DNA of 64,000 nucleotides from positions 1 to 64,000 of the forward strand of contig KL197722.1 of assembly GCA_000697665.1 (NCBI GenBank), read 5' to 3'. The DNA comes from Jaapia argillacea MUCL 33604 (lineage: Eukaryota > Basidiomycota > Agaricomycetes > Jaapiales > Jaapiaceae). Position 1 is the first letter of the stretch; each line of letters starts with the position of its first letter. The position numbers were made by a program, and so were the translations under genes. Of this stretch, positions 9,801 to 21,100 are shown in pieces. The notes below the pieces were generated by a model that saw nothing but the letters and a program-made list of their open reading frames with translations, was not told where the DNA came from and ran no database searches.

Positions 9801-12155
9801 TTAAGTCGAAACAGCAGCCTCAGCAACAGCATGGGGAATGGTGTCCACCAGAGTCCATTGACCCACGCCACCCTTTGTGGCATATGCCTTCCAATGGCCA
9901 GGATCACCAGCAGCCACTACATTTGTGGTCATACCATGTTCATCTTTATCTGCATGCCAGAACCAATGAGCACCTTGAGACAATTCAACCAATAGGCAAA
10001 AACCAGGGAATACAAAATTGGACTGAAACCGGCTCATCTAAACAGAACAGTCAGCCAAGATAAATTGAATCCAGACAATGAACAAAACACAGACATTTTT
10101 TGGACGCTCCATAACCCAACCATGGGAGGCAGACTCATCATTGTCCAGATGAGTACCTGCACAATAAGCAAAAGTAGCAAAGGAAGAGGTTTCTGGTTGG
10201 CCAACAGCATTCAGCATCTTGCATTTCAAAGCCTTCTTCTGGAAATACAACAATTAGCATCTTTGTGAAGGTTCACAAAACAAAACATGGCACATATTGC
10301 TAGAGAGCGAGATGAGGAAGGAAACCCCTCATAAATTCGAAGTTTATGGACTGAATGACTGAATCGAGAAGCGAAGTATTAGATGCCATATAGATCAATG
10401 AAACAAAGCATAAACTCTCACGAGGAGACAATTTCTTCATCTGACATCGCAGTTGTGACTGGTCTTTGATTTTTTTAATGGTTTTGAGACTCTCCCTTCC
10501 TGTATTCAAATCTGGGACTCAGATACCAGGCTGATATGTGTGACCATACACCGCCTGAAGCCCTTGAGACTTCACCATGACACCACCTTGAGGAAAATGT
10601 CGATCGAAACTGCTCTGCTGGCTTCCACATATAATGTCAAGATTTGTCTGTGCAATCAAGAAATACATTCACGTACTATACATAATGAACGGCCGCCTTC
10701 ATTTGAGTAGTAACCAAGGTGGAATTCTCTGGCAAGTAATGGTGATGTAAGACATCCAAATTATGCACAATTGCACCAAACTATACGAATGGTGAGCAAT
10801 GAATACAGAAAGAAGTCAAAAATAAAACAATACTGACCACTTTAGACCAGGACGGCTTGCAATCCGATCGAGAAGTCTTTTCCCAGAAAACAAGAGTATA
10901 TTTTTTTGACTTGATGGTACTGCTGGCATCTGGGGCACAGATACAATCCCATTTGGTGAGATCCAGTAAGACAGCATCGGTTTTGGAGAAAGCCTCTGAT
11001 TGCAAACCGAGCTGATAAAGGACATTAGTTTCCACAAGATGCTTATGCATCAAAGGATCAAGATTGTTGCATCTAAACAATACAATATCCCGACACTGTA
11101 AGCTATGTCTTCAAAAACCAAGAAGTGAAAACACACCTTTCAAAACCAATCCATATAGCAGTTCTGGCGTAGTGGCGACCAGCATCATACACAATTTTCA
11201 TCTCCTCAGATGCAAGACGAGATTCTAGCGGAACAGTAGATAGTTCATCAGACAGCAACTTCTTCTTCTCATCACCTTGGAGACAGTCCCAAATACTGGA
11301 CCACACAGAATACAACAAGGAAGGTTGAAAGGGATCATTGGCCAGATCTTGCTGGATCTAAGAAGACGAAGTCAGTAGACTAAAACACCATAGGTGAAAA
11401 GTAGGTTCAACCATATTCAATACAGATTGCACTGCATCACCCTACACAAAGGATAATCAATATGATCGAATGACCAATAACCAGTCATCCATGTACAGCT
11501 ACCACATTCCTGCCATTCTGATGGCGAGCAACAAGATCCTTCAATCTCATCTCTCCAACCATATGCCAAAAAGCCAAAGGATTGGCAAAGGAATACAGAA
11601 GTTTATTGCACATGTCTGCATCAGAGGTTCTTGTTGGCCACAGTTCCTTAATCAACTGAAGTAACTGATCGACCACGCAACGCTGCAAACGATCCAAAGC
11701 AGGAGGCAACACTGAAAACCCATCAGCATAAAGAAAAACCAGTGGTACAGATTGACCACCTTTGCGACTGAAAGGTGGACAGGTTAAAGTGGGATCCCCA
11801 GACAGCAACCTATATTCATTGGTGGACATGTAAATATGCCGTCCTGAAAGAGAAAATCAATGACACAAACAAGGAAATACCACAATAACTACAAACCAAT
11901 TGGTTCCTCTTCAGATGTGGAATCCAATGAAACAGACGTGAGCACCAATGGAAACAATGTTGGTGAAGGCAGAGGACTGTTTTCAAACAGTGAGGTATTC
12001 AAGAGTCCATAAGACGAGTCATCCAATGATGGGGTAAGGGGCTGCTCAGGAGGGTTCAGACAAAGTTTGGCAAGATGCACAGGCTGAGATGTATCAGATG
12101 TACCACCAGTATCGGCACGAGGACACTCAGATGCAAGAGGGAGTTCCTCAGACAT
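9801..12155 (-). CDS. Multi-exon protein with candidate TET/JBP-like 2OG-Fe(II) dioxygenase C-terminus
   Basis: The start MSEELPLASE is at 12155. A Ser/Thr/Pro-rich exon of about 85 residues is followed by exon pieces reading NEYRLLSGDPTLTCPPFSRK, LLQLIKELWPTRTSD, KIVYDAGRHYARTAIWIGF and ILVFWEK-like text, typical of a real spliced gene. The last two exons (about 10236-9801) give the clue: TFAYCAGTHLDNDE with an H-x-D pair (codons near 10151-10143), then after a short intron SNFVFPGFCLLVELSQG and WFWHADKDEHGMT with a distal His (near 9936). This is the order of metal ligands and the penultimate strand/turn pattern of double-stranded beta-helix 2OG-Fe(II) oxygenases, and the FVFP...LSQG...EHG style resembles fungal TET/JBP proteins. 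No clear 2OG-binding Arg follows the distal His. At least one in-frame TGA (near 10519) suggests partial decay. The assignment is inference. Confidence 0.45.
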
Positions 12156-12600
12156 GGAGAAGGCTGATGGAAAGAGAGAAGAGAACTTGATGTGATTGAT
12201 AATTGATAAAAGACACAGGTTGGGTATACACAACGACAACAACACACAACGCCCCAAAAAACATGACAAGGCCAATAGAACCCTGGCTAAGGGAAAAGGG
12301 AATAGACTCAAGTACAATACAAGAGAGACAACATAAGAAAAGCAAGGAACTGAAGGTGGAGAGATCCCAATGAATCAGTCACTACACACAAAAATACAGA
12401 GGAGCGAAGGCAGTTGAAGTGAGGTGGCGGAAATGAAACCAAAACAAAGGCATGCGAAAACACACCTTACATCAGCAATACCCAGAGACGGTCGCACGCT
12501 CAGCAACAACTAAAGTGTGGGACTAAGCACGTGGGACTGTAGGGATGATTAAGGCATCCCCGCACATCCCTAGCAGAAGATTTTTGCTATAGACGATTCC
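12156..12600. other. Intergenic, edge of CpG-poor block
   Basis: No supported gene. CpG content rises to normal from about 12,450. At 12,592-12,622 an 8-base inverted pair, ACGATTCC and GGAATCGT, could form a hairpin next to the transposon break. Confidence 0.5.
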
Positions 12601-12611
12601 TTCCTCGTACC

Positions 12612-13196
12612 TCAGGGAATCGTAACTATGTACTCTATTGGCACCCCACCCCATTCAGCCTGCCAAGTTGCTTGGAGGAGCTCATTCCTCTCTGCAGCCT
12701 CCTTTGAGATCTTCTTCCATGTGAGGGCAAGGTTGTACAATGCTCGAGATATTGTAGCCAACGAAACTTCAATATCCCGGATTTCAAGTAGATCAGTCTG
12801 AATCTCGTCCAAATACATGGCGGGGCAGCGTTTGATGAGTAAATAAAGGTAATCCATGTCGGTTGCATCGAGAGATCGAGGGCGGCTCCGTTGGCGTGCT
12901 GTTGGATTGTTGACCGTGCCGTGGTCATCGTAGAACTTCAAGATATTGTAGACAGTGCTGACAGAGTAGCCAGAGAGTTCGGAGATCTCAGCAACAGACT
13001 TGCCAAATTCATAGCACCATCGGACCATGAGCTCTCGCAGCTGTTCGGTGGTGTGTGGTGGCATTGTCCAGTGCCAAATGCCAAACGGACAACAGACGTC
13101 ACGCAAACTCAATTTGGAACTGCCTTATTTGGCATGCTTCTCATGACTAAGCGCGAATTCCTACGAATCGATTCCAGTTTTTTATGCAAAACCCTG
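12612..13196 (-). mobile_element. Truncated Tc1/mariner-like DNA transposon (5' part)
   Basis: The frame 13112-12612 encodes a tandem helix-turn-helix domain: TTEQLRELMVRWCYEFGKS, then SVAEISELSGYSVSTVYNIL, a linker with the R-x-R-x-R-like RQRSRPRS, and a second domain (YLYLLIKRCPAMYLDEIQ) ending in ATISRALYNLALTWKK. This order is that of fungal Tc1/mariner-type transposases. The frame stops just after AEWG, before the first catalytic Asp of the DDE/D triad, so only the DNA-binding half remains. On the element's strand the outer end reads TA-CAGGGTTTTGCATAAAA (13198-13180), a plausible terminal repeat beside a TA target. No matching right end was found. The true ATG is probably MPPHTTEQ (13064). 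Confidence 0.75.
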
Positions 13197-13199
13197 TAT

Positions 13200-14009
13200 T
13201 CCAAGGGTTAGAAAAAATCGGCTGTGACGCGTGACTGTCGAATTGATCAAAATGGTACAGTAGAGGATTCGGCTGCAGGTTTTGAAGAGTTAACACGCTT
13301 GCTCGAATTCAAACTGCTAACGACCAAAATATCTGGTGCATGTACTTAGCCTCTGGTCTGCGGGATGTGGTGCTCTTGCTTTGGGTTACGAGATCGTACA
13401 GGCAGGCGGTCATTTGTAATAATAAATGGAGGTGAACCATCCTGAGCGTACGTATCTGCCGTTGAGCATCGCCTTGCGAGGATGAAATGTGTACGCTCTA
13501 TGCGGTCCCCCATCTCTTGCCACCAGATCACTCGAAAGAACATCGAGGGTGTATCAACGGGCATCATTCATTCTTGTCCGAGATTCGCAACACTCCAAGA
13601 CGAAATGTTTGGTGAACAGGGAGCGCGAGCTCGCAGGATGCCATGCGATTTATTCAGGAGGTTTATAAGTTTGCTGTCGGAGAGGGCGGCGTACAGCCAA
13701 CAGGGAATGGAATGAAAGAGGTCAGAGAAAAGGTGCCCAAATCAAGTCTGGATTGCGATGTAGGTACGGTGTATCACAATCGAATCGAGACATCGACAGA
13801 TATCTGGATAGAAATGGAACCTGCCTCAGAAGGCCAACGGAGGACATTCAACGAGGACATTAGGTAAGGCGGATTCGATCCATGTTGGTCCAACGCGAGA
13901 AGTTCGCACAGCGTGAACGACCTCCAAAGTCGCACGAAAATGCTCAACATCTCCAAAGCCATCCTTTGATACCCCTTCGGTCTCCGAATCCAGCACCTCA
14001 CTCTACGCA
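13200..14009. other. Intergenic, no supported gene
   Basis: Only short overlapping frames. On the minus strand 13955-13790 a frame with VLDSETEGVSKDGFGDV and GPTWIESALPNVLVECP could be a lost or shifted 3' extension of the F-box gene, but it has an upstream stop and no convincing splice link. Confidence 0.4.
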
Positions 14010-15048
14010 CTATACGTAGTGGGGCCCCGCCCTACACAACGATTTCCAAGTGTAGCACCCACCCGCGTAGTCCTGCAAGTTCGGTAGAGCCCCTTCCTCC
14101 AGATGCACCAATATATCAGGACGTTTCCCACCCGTATACGCGTATGGAAAACAAGTGTATAGGTCCAAAATTTGGATTGTGGGGTTGTTGGTGAGGAAGT
14201 CGCAAAATACCCTGGGGTCACATTCGATGAAGCTGAGTTTGAGGGTGTGAAGGTGGGGAAGGCGAACGTCGGCGAGTGTTGGACCCAGATAGACAGAATG
14301 GGTATCGAAAAAGTAGTCATAGCTCGTGCAGTAGCTGAAAGATAGACGAATTGTATGCAAGCCCCGATTGGTGGCGAGGAAATCGATGATATGCTCTGTG
14401 TGGGGCTCAGAGTCGGGGTCAGGATGACCAAGGAACTGGTCTCCGATGTTCGTCTCAAAATCGAAAGTCTCAATCCCTTGGAGGGAGAAAAGCTGAAGAA
14501 GTTGGGAGTGAGAGGGTGCAAATAGACCATATCAACCAATAGATACGTACCTGAGAGTGAGATACGGAACCCCCCAGCCCGCAACCACCGTCGTCAACCT
14601 TGATGTCCTTCAACTCAAGACAAGCTCTCAACGCATCCCAGAGTCCAGGTATATCACTCGCTGCCCTATCATCAAAAACGTAACCCCATTCAAAGGTCTT
14701 CAAGAACGTCATAAGGCGGAGAGCCTGACAAAATTTCCGCTCTTCCTCCCCAGGCGAACAACGTGGGGAGTTGATGCTTGGAACCCTGATTTTGTGGCAC
14801 GAGCCTATGCGGAGAACTCGAATGTGACGACAAAGCAATGGGTTCATGGCGAGGTGGTTCCAGAAGGCCTTCTGATCAGAGTATTTGACGTGGATTTCTC
14901 GATAGTCCAATACCAGCGGGACGAGGCTTCGTTCCAGGCAGCGGCAAGTTAGTGCCAATGAGAGGATATCGTTGCGATCATCTACGAAGTGTATGATGGA
15001 TTCTACGAGTTCGAGTGGAAGTCCGATAAGCAAAGGAGATCTGGCCAT
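14010..15048 (-). CDS. F-box protein
   Basis: Two exons: 15048-14551 and 14492-14010, joined by a 58-base GTACGT...CAG intron in phase 0, giving 326 residues. Residues 5-50 (IGLPLELVESIIHFVDDRND, then SLALTCRCL) form an F-box: LPxEL, a hydrophobic helix, and the LTCR turn. The remainder is Leu-rich (HIRVLRIG, LHTLKLSFIECDPRVF, IQILDLYTC) as in the irregular leucine repeats of fungal F-box proteins. By family it would link substrates to an SCF ubiquitin ligase through Skp1; the substrate is unknown. The stop at 14010 may be slightly early, since a coding-like frame follows. Confidence 0.75.
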
Positions 15049-15579
15049 GAAGATCGTTGAGTTGGAGGATGGAAGGCGGGCTCAAGACTGGGTTTCGATG
15101 GTATACATCAACAAAACAACGGTCAACATGACCTCCACAATGGATGGGCACCATCTACATACTAATACCTGTCAGTGGTGAATCCAATACGAACCGCCCA
15201 TAAGCTCCTCTGATCGTACTCAAACTGACGGCCTAAACATCACCCATTCCACCCAGGAGCAGACAGGCATGACCGAACTACTTAAGCTTCCATTCGTCCA
15301 TCCATCAACTCTCGTTTCTTTCTGAGGAAGTGAAGGATGTATTGCTTGACGGTCGATCTCCGAGGCTGGCAACAATTCAGGTTTGAGTTACATATCATAC
15401 CAATTAGAAACTTATTTTGAGGGGAAGGGGGGCAAAAGGTTAGAATTATCATTATCGCCTGACCCCAAACAACCGAATGTCCGAAAAGGACGCGTTTGCA
15501 CTGGGAGGGAGCGAATGGTCTGCGTTGGGAGCGATATATGTTGCGTTCGATCCGCAGTTTCGGAGTCCCTTTGAAAAGA

Positions 15580-15690
15580 TCTGGGGAAAGAGGGTCAGAC
15601 TTGTGTGGATGGGTTGAAGATGTAAGAAAGGGACTCACGTGTGCGCTGTCCTAGACATGCAAGGCAGATCTCCACTTCCCGAACGCATCA
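15580..15690. repeat. Dispersed duplication, copy 1 (partner at 16405-16520)
   Basis: The motif GTCAGACTTGTGTGG-TGGGTTGAAG, followed later by GTAGATCT/GCAGATCT, occurs here and about 830 bases downstream. Similarity covers roughly 100 bases with gaps. Confidence 0.6.
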
Positions 15691-16404
15691 TATACCCTCC
15701 GACTCAACTGGCAGAGCAAGATTCTCGTCAGGGTTCAAATTTCGGATTTGAGGCGTTCCAACAAGGACACCCCACCACAGTGAATTATCGAATAAGAATT
15801 TGTCGACGGAGGTTTTTGGGGGAAGGGTTGTCGAGTTGAGCTCCTGGGATAAAAGTCGTGAGCTATTGGTGACGGATCTGGAACCAAATTCAAATAATCA
15901 GGTTAGGCAACTGAAGGAGATTTCAGAGGAGAGGAATCGACGGTGTTTTTTTGTTATCAGTTCGACTTGTAGTATCAGAGGACGGGCGTAAACCAGCTCT
16001 GGCAGCCCGTCCTCGAACTTCTTTGGGTTATGAGGAGTTGAATGTCATTTCTTCGAAGGGTGGCTTTTGAGAACGAAGAGTTAACAAAAGGATTTGGGAA
16101 AGGACTGAGACGTCGGACAGCGGCTACCGACAGGGCCCGCTGCTATATACCTATCGATTCGAGGAAAACCTCGTCGAAAGCTCGCTATACAAGCTCCCGA
16201 ACTGCTGGTCGTCCCGTTAGATTCCTTTCCTACAAAGTTATTACTTAGCACGATGCATGAAATGAGGTTAGTGTGACTGATACATTAGTCTTGAAAAACC
16301 AACGAGACCTCCGCCGCCAAAAATCCCGCCATCCCCGTATTGGGGTGAGGTTACCTTGCGTTCATCAGATTGGGAGATGACCCTCTCGCTTCGAATCAAT
16401 CTGG

Positions 16405-16520
16405 GGGAAGAGGATCAGACTTGTGTGGTTGGGTTGAAGTTGCAAGGAAAGGAAGGATGGGAAAGAACACCGGCCCACCTCTGCTCTGTTCTTGAGGTGC
16501 GAGGTAGATCTTATACTCCA
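16405..16520. repeat. Dispersed duplication, copy 2
   Basis: Partner of 15580-15690; reads ATCAGACTTGTGTGG then TTGGGTTGAAG, then a CTCTG...GAGGTAGATCT stretch. It marks a local duplication of an unidentified, probably decayed unit. Confidence 0.6.
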
Positions 16521-18636
16521 AGTTCAGCCGCGAAACAATGGTAGTGTCAAGCGAAGAACTAACCTTCGGGTACTATGTAGACCGAGACAACCAAGAGATG
16601 GAACGCAAATCTCCAAAGAAAGTAACAAACTGAGAAACATGGACATCTCGGTTCGAGCTATTCATGTCTGGCCAGTTCGTCACATTCGCTGGAACCTGCT
16701 GGGAGTACGGGCCGCCGAAGGTCGAGGTCGAGGTCGATGATGCAAAATCAACTTCCTGAAGTCAGAATGTGTTGAGGTTATGCGGGCACGGAACCTCCCT
16801 TCATATATAGCCATTCCGGGAATCGCAAGCACAACCTCGAACAAGGGATGGTGTAAAGGACGAACCCTCGTCTTGGGTAGCGGTTACGAGAATCCGACGG
16901 TTTATTCTCGACAAACGATGGTTTCGCAACCTGAATCATTTGCGATCCGTGGTGGGAAGGTGTGTGTGGGTATGTAGTGCCCGAGGTAAGGTAGGCGTAG
17001 GGGTGTGATGATCGCTCCGTTGAAAATGAGGCGTCGATACTTGGGCTTTGGATAGGAGATCGCATGAAGAAAATCTTTAAATTGAGTTCGAATGGGTCGT
17101 AGTTTACTTGAGATTTTGGGGTGAAGATGGTTGGGTAATCTGGGGTGCTGACGTTTTTCGAGGTTTCAGCGCACGGCCATGTACACTCGAGCGACGCGGC
17201 TAGCTACACTCGAGCAACTGCCCAAACCAGGGGCGAAGAACATCACTGTTATTGGGGTGTGGTTGTCGTGTTTAGGTGAGAGGATGTTGAATGGTGCAGT
17301 GATGGTGTTGAATTGCACGGTGATGATGTCGAATTGTATGGTGGTGATACCGAACGAGGAGAAGTATCCCGAAATTGGGTATTATGAGATCGGGAGGGAG
17401 AAGGTTAGGGCCCGACGGATCCGGGAGACGAAGATCAAAGAAGGTGGGTAGGAGTGATCGGAGAACGAGGACTGATATAGAACGCGGGCCGCCGAGAGAG
17501 TGAGGGGAACGATAGCAAGAACGGAACAAGAACATCGCTGAGTGGCGAGATGCGCGGGAAGCATAGATAGTAAAGGAGATGGATCGCGAGGATTGATAGG
17601 TGGTGGAGGAGCGTCATATGGGAGAAGGAGGACCATATGCGCGATGGTGGAAGGAAGTGCGTTGGTGTGAATATGTAGATGTGAGATCGTCGTGACGAAC
17701 GTGGCGTCGATGGCTGACCTTTTGGGTGGGGACGCTCCGGTGGAAAGAGCGAGGTTGGATCTTGGAGTACGTGGATCTTTCAGTGATACGGAACATAGAG
17801 GGTGTAAGTACAGGTGGAGATGAGCGAGGATTTGGATGCATATGATAACCTTTGGGCAGGAAGATACCCATGGTTGATGCCCATCATAGCACCGTATGGC
17901 GCATGCGCAACCTTGACGGCCGCCGTCTGTGAGATTTCGTATCTTTCGCCCTCTCACCTGACAACATCTCACAACGACACCAACCTCGATACCAACAACG
18001 CGCAGCAACCCACTGCGTCGTCGTCGTCGTCGTCGATGAGAGCAGGGGCGGGGTTAGCCGAGATCTCGATTGATTGAAGTGGCTGTGCAATTACCGGATG
18101 CAATGATATAGGCGTGGGAAGATAGGTCCAGGGAAAGAACAAGGCGAAGGCCAAGAATAACCAGCCACGCCCCGTCGACGCTCGGACCCGGCTGCCTTCA
18201 AGTCTTTTGCGGTATTCCTTGTATTTTCCTCGCTGGTTGCTATCGCGTTCATTCGTAGCCATTGCCAAGGATACAAGGCCCAGCTCGGCTTGACATCACT
18301 CGAGAAGAACCGTTTGACCGAGTGCTGTGAAGGAAGCACGGACTGGGTGCGCATTTTGGCTGGGAGAGGCTGCCTTTGTGCTGTCATCCTTCCGACGAAG
18401 TCTCTTGCCGTCACCCCTATTCCTCGCCACACCAGCTCTACTCCACTTCATCGAATCCTTTATCCTCCTCCGCTCATCCTCGCTCCTCGTCATCCACATC
18501 CCTTTCACCACACCCGCCCATCCCTTTCATCCCATCCTTCATCCAAATCCGCCCTACCACTCCATTCTTTGACAAGAAGTGACACTATCATTCCATCTAA
18601 AGTAACACCGCCCGCCTCGAGGCTACGCAAGAAAAG

Positions 18637-21100
18637 ATGGGCAATTGCTTGTCATCACAGGACGTCGCTGCGAAGGCTCGTTCGGATGCTATCGATAGGG
18701 ATATTGAGACGGACTCGAAAAAGTTTAGGAAGGAGTGTAAGATTTTGTTGTTGGGTGAGTTTCTTTCGCGTTTTTGATTCTTGAGGTTTTTGCTTCCTTT
18801 CGTGTGTTTGGGCGGCGGGCGGCTTGCATGAGGGGTTGGATTGGTGCCGGCTCCGAGCATGCGCCCATTCGTCCTTACCTCACCGCCTCTTCACTCCCTC
18901 CACTTTCTCCCTCCATACTCCTTTCTTCATTCACCTCCGTTATCTCCCTTTCTCTTTCTCTCCCTCCTTCTCCCCCCACCCTCCTTTCCACCCCCCTTCT
19001 CCCCATACTCCTCCCCCCCTCAAACTCAAACTAACCCCCACCCCAGGTTCCGGCGAATCAGGCAAATCAACAATAGTCAAACAAATGAAGATCATCCACC
19101 AAGGCGGTTTCTCCAAAGACGAACTAATGGCTTTTCGACCTATCATTTACAAGAATATGTTGGATAGCGCTCAGGCGATCGTGCTCGCTATGAGGAAGTT
19201 TGAAGTGGATTGTGTTGTTCCTGGGAATCGGGTGAGTGGGTTTTTTGAGGGAGGGGGGGGTTGTGGGTGAGTTGGAAGGTTGGATGTTGGGTTGCGATGG
19301 ATCTGGTTTTGTTGTGTTGGTGGGGCTATATGCGTCTCGCGTCACCTTCACCCCCAATGATATGTAGTGGAAACTCGGGATCACTCCCCCCCTCCCTCTC
19401 CCTCTCCTCCGCACCAAACCAAACTAACTAAACTACAACCCAACCCAGCCAAACGCAGACAGAATCCTAGATTACACAACAGAACCTACCATCAACTTCA
19501 TCTTCTCCTCCGAAATCTCAGATGCTATCCACCAGCTTTGGAAGGATCCGATTATTCCAAAGGTTATGGATAGGCGTTCGGAGTTTTATTTGATGGATAG
19601 TGCTAGTTAGTGAGTGCCTTTGCTTCCTTCTTTCCTTTCTCTTACTTCCTACTTCCTACTTCCTACTTCCTTCCTCGGCTCTCCTCGCGCACCCCTCCTC
19701 GTATCCCCACACCCTCGCGCACCCATACTCTCGCATCCTCGATACTAACACACCCCCCAAACAGTTTCTTTGGAGAAGTCCAACGACTTACTCAGCCTTC
19801 TTATTTACCGACTCCTGATGATGTGTTGAGAGCTCGAGCGAAGACTACGGGGATTACGGAGACTAGGTTTAATTTGGGGCAGTTGCAGTGCGTTGTTTAA
19901 TCCTCCACCTTTCTCCTTGCTTCCCCCCCTCTTTTCCTCTTTTTCCTCTTCCCTTTTCCTCCTCATCCTCTTCCCCCCCCCTCCCCCTTCTTTTCCTCCT
20001 TACTACTCGCTCCCCTTACTATTCGTTTCTCCTCACTACTCCTTTTTACTTATCCCGAGGAACGAGGGACGCATCGCTAACACGCACCCCCACAGAATAC
20101 ACATGTTCGACGTTGGAGGTCAACGTTCGGAAAGGAAGAAGTGGATACATTGTTTTGAGAGTGTGACTAGTATTATTTTTTGTACGGCGTTGAGTGAGTA
20201 TGATCAGGTGCTTTTGGAGGAGAGGAATCAGGTTAGTTCAGGTCCTTCTTCTACCCTTCCTTTATTCGTCCCTTCCCATTCCCTCCTTCCCTCTCCCCCT
20301 ACACTTCATCCCATCCCCTCTACCCATTCCCTTCGCCCCTTCGTTCCCCGCAACGAGAACGAGAAGAGAAATGCTTACCCAAACGACAGAACCGAATGGT
20401 AGAATCACTCGAACTTTTCGATTCTGTCATCAATTCGAGGTGGTTCCTCCGGACTTCGATAGTTTTGTTTTTGAATAAGGTGGATGTGTTTAAGGCGAAG
20501 GTTCCCAAGGTCAGTTTCCATCATCCCTGTTCTCCTCCTACCCCCCCCCCCTTCTCCCGCCCTCCCGTCCGGTTCGTGCCACCTGTTCAACTTCACACCA
20601 CACACCACCTCGCCGGTCACACCACCCGTCTAAATTCGCATCACCTCGCTTATTCGCCCGTACTGACACCTTCGCGTTAGGTCCCATTGGAAAAATACTT
20701 CCCTGAGTATACAGGAGGACCGGATATCAATAAAGCTGCCAAGTTTATTTTGTGGAGGTATATGCAGAGTAATAGGGCTCAGTTGAGCGTTTATCCTCAG
20801 TGAGTTTCCTTCGCTTTGGTGTTTGAGTTGAGGGTGTTTGTCTCCTCCGCCCTTTACTGGTTTTGTTGAGTTGGATGTGGGCATGTTTGTTTGGGCCGGA
20901 TATCTTCCTCGCCCTCATATTTCCTCGTCTCTCTTATTCCCTCCCCGCAAAGAACCTCCACTCCCGAGTATATTCTGATCTTGTTTCGTTTTACGAACAG
21001 CTTGACGCAAGCGACAGATACCAGTAATATCAGATTGGTGTTTGCGGCTGTGAAAGAGACGATATTACAGAATGCGTTGAAGGATTCGGGGATTCTGTGA
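18637..21100 (+). CDS. Heterotrimeric G-protein alpha subunit 1
   Basis: Eight exons (18637-18754, 19047-19231, 19449-19609, 19765-19887, 20096-20231, 20390-20509, 20681-20799, 21001-21100) join to exactly 353 residues, the standard G-alpha length. The N-terminus MGNCLSS has the Gly-2 myristoylation and Cys-4 palmitoylation context. All nucleotide-binding motifs are present: GSGESGKST (P-loop), [12 protein letters not shown] (switch I with the arginine finger), [12 protein letters not shown] (switch II with catalytic Gln), FLNKVD (guanine specificity) and TQATDT. The C-terminus KDSGIL lacks the Cys at -4 found in pertussis-toxin-sensitive Gi-like subunits, so a group II-like fungal G-alpha is more likely. 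It should relay pheromone or nutrient receptor signals at the plasma membrane. The first intron contains a long CT-rich tract (about 18880-19040). Confidence 0.95.

Larger units (their letters stand above)
15049..18636. other. Long stretch without a firmly supported gene
   Basis: Several coding-like patches exist on the minus strand but could not be joined: about 15840-15690 (FLFDNSLWWGVLVGTPQIRN), 16740-16560 (QQVPANVTNWPDMNSSNRDV) and 17065-16778. They may be exons of one or two unknown or decayed genes. At 18012-18035 a (TCG)n microsatellite gives a run of Asp in the opposite frame and is not evidence for a protein. The last 200 bases before 18637 are CT-rich, as expected for a fungal promoter/leader. 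Confidence 0.4.

Noticed and set aside
4638-12155. KDZ-type transposase next to the dioxygenase-like gene
   Set aside because: I looked for the cysteine clusters and transposase core of KDZ elements in the neighbouring genes and saw none; the link to KDZ elements stays indirect.
17382-18268. Minus-strand frames of 208 and 99 residues
   Set aside because: Composition is low-complexity and one holds an Asp run created by a (TCG)n microsatellite; no domain, start or splice support.
18774-20680. Many Pro/Ser-rich frames within G-alpha gene 1
   Set aside because: They come from CT-rich introns of the gene.
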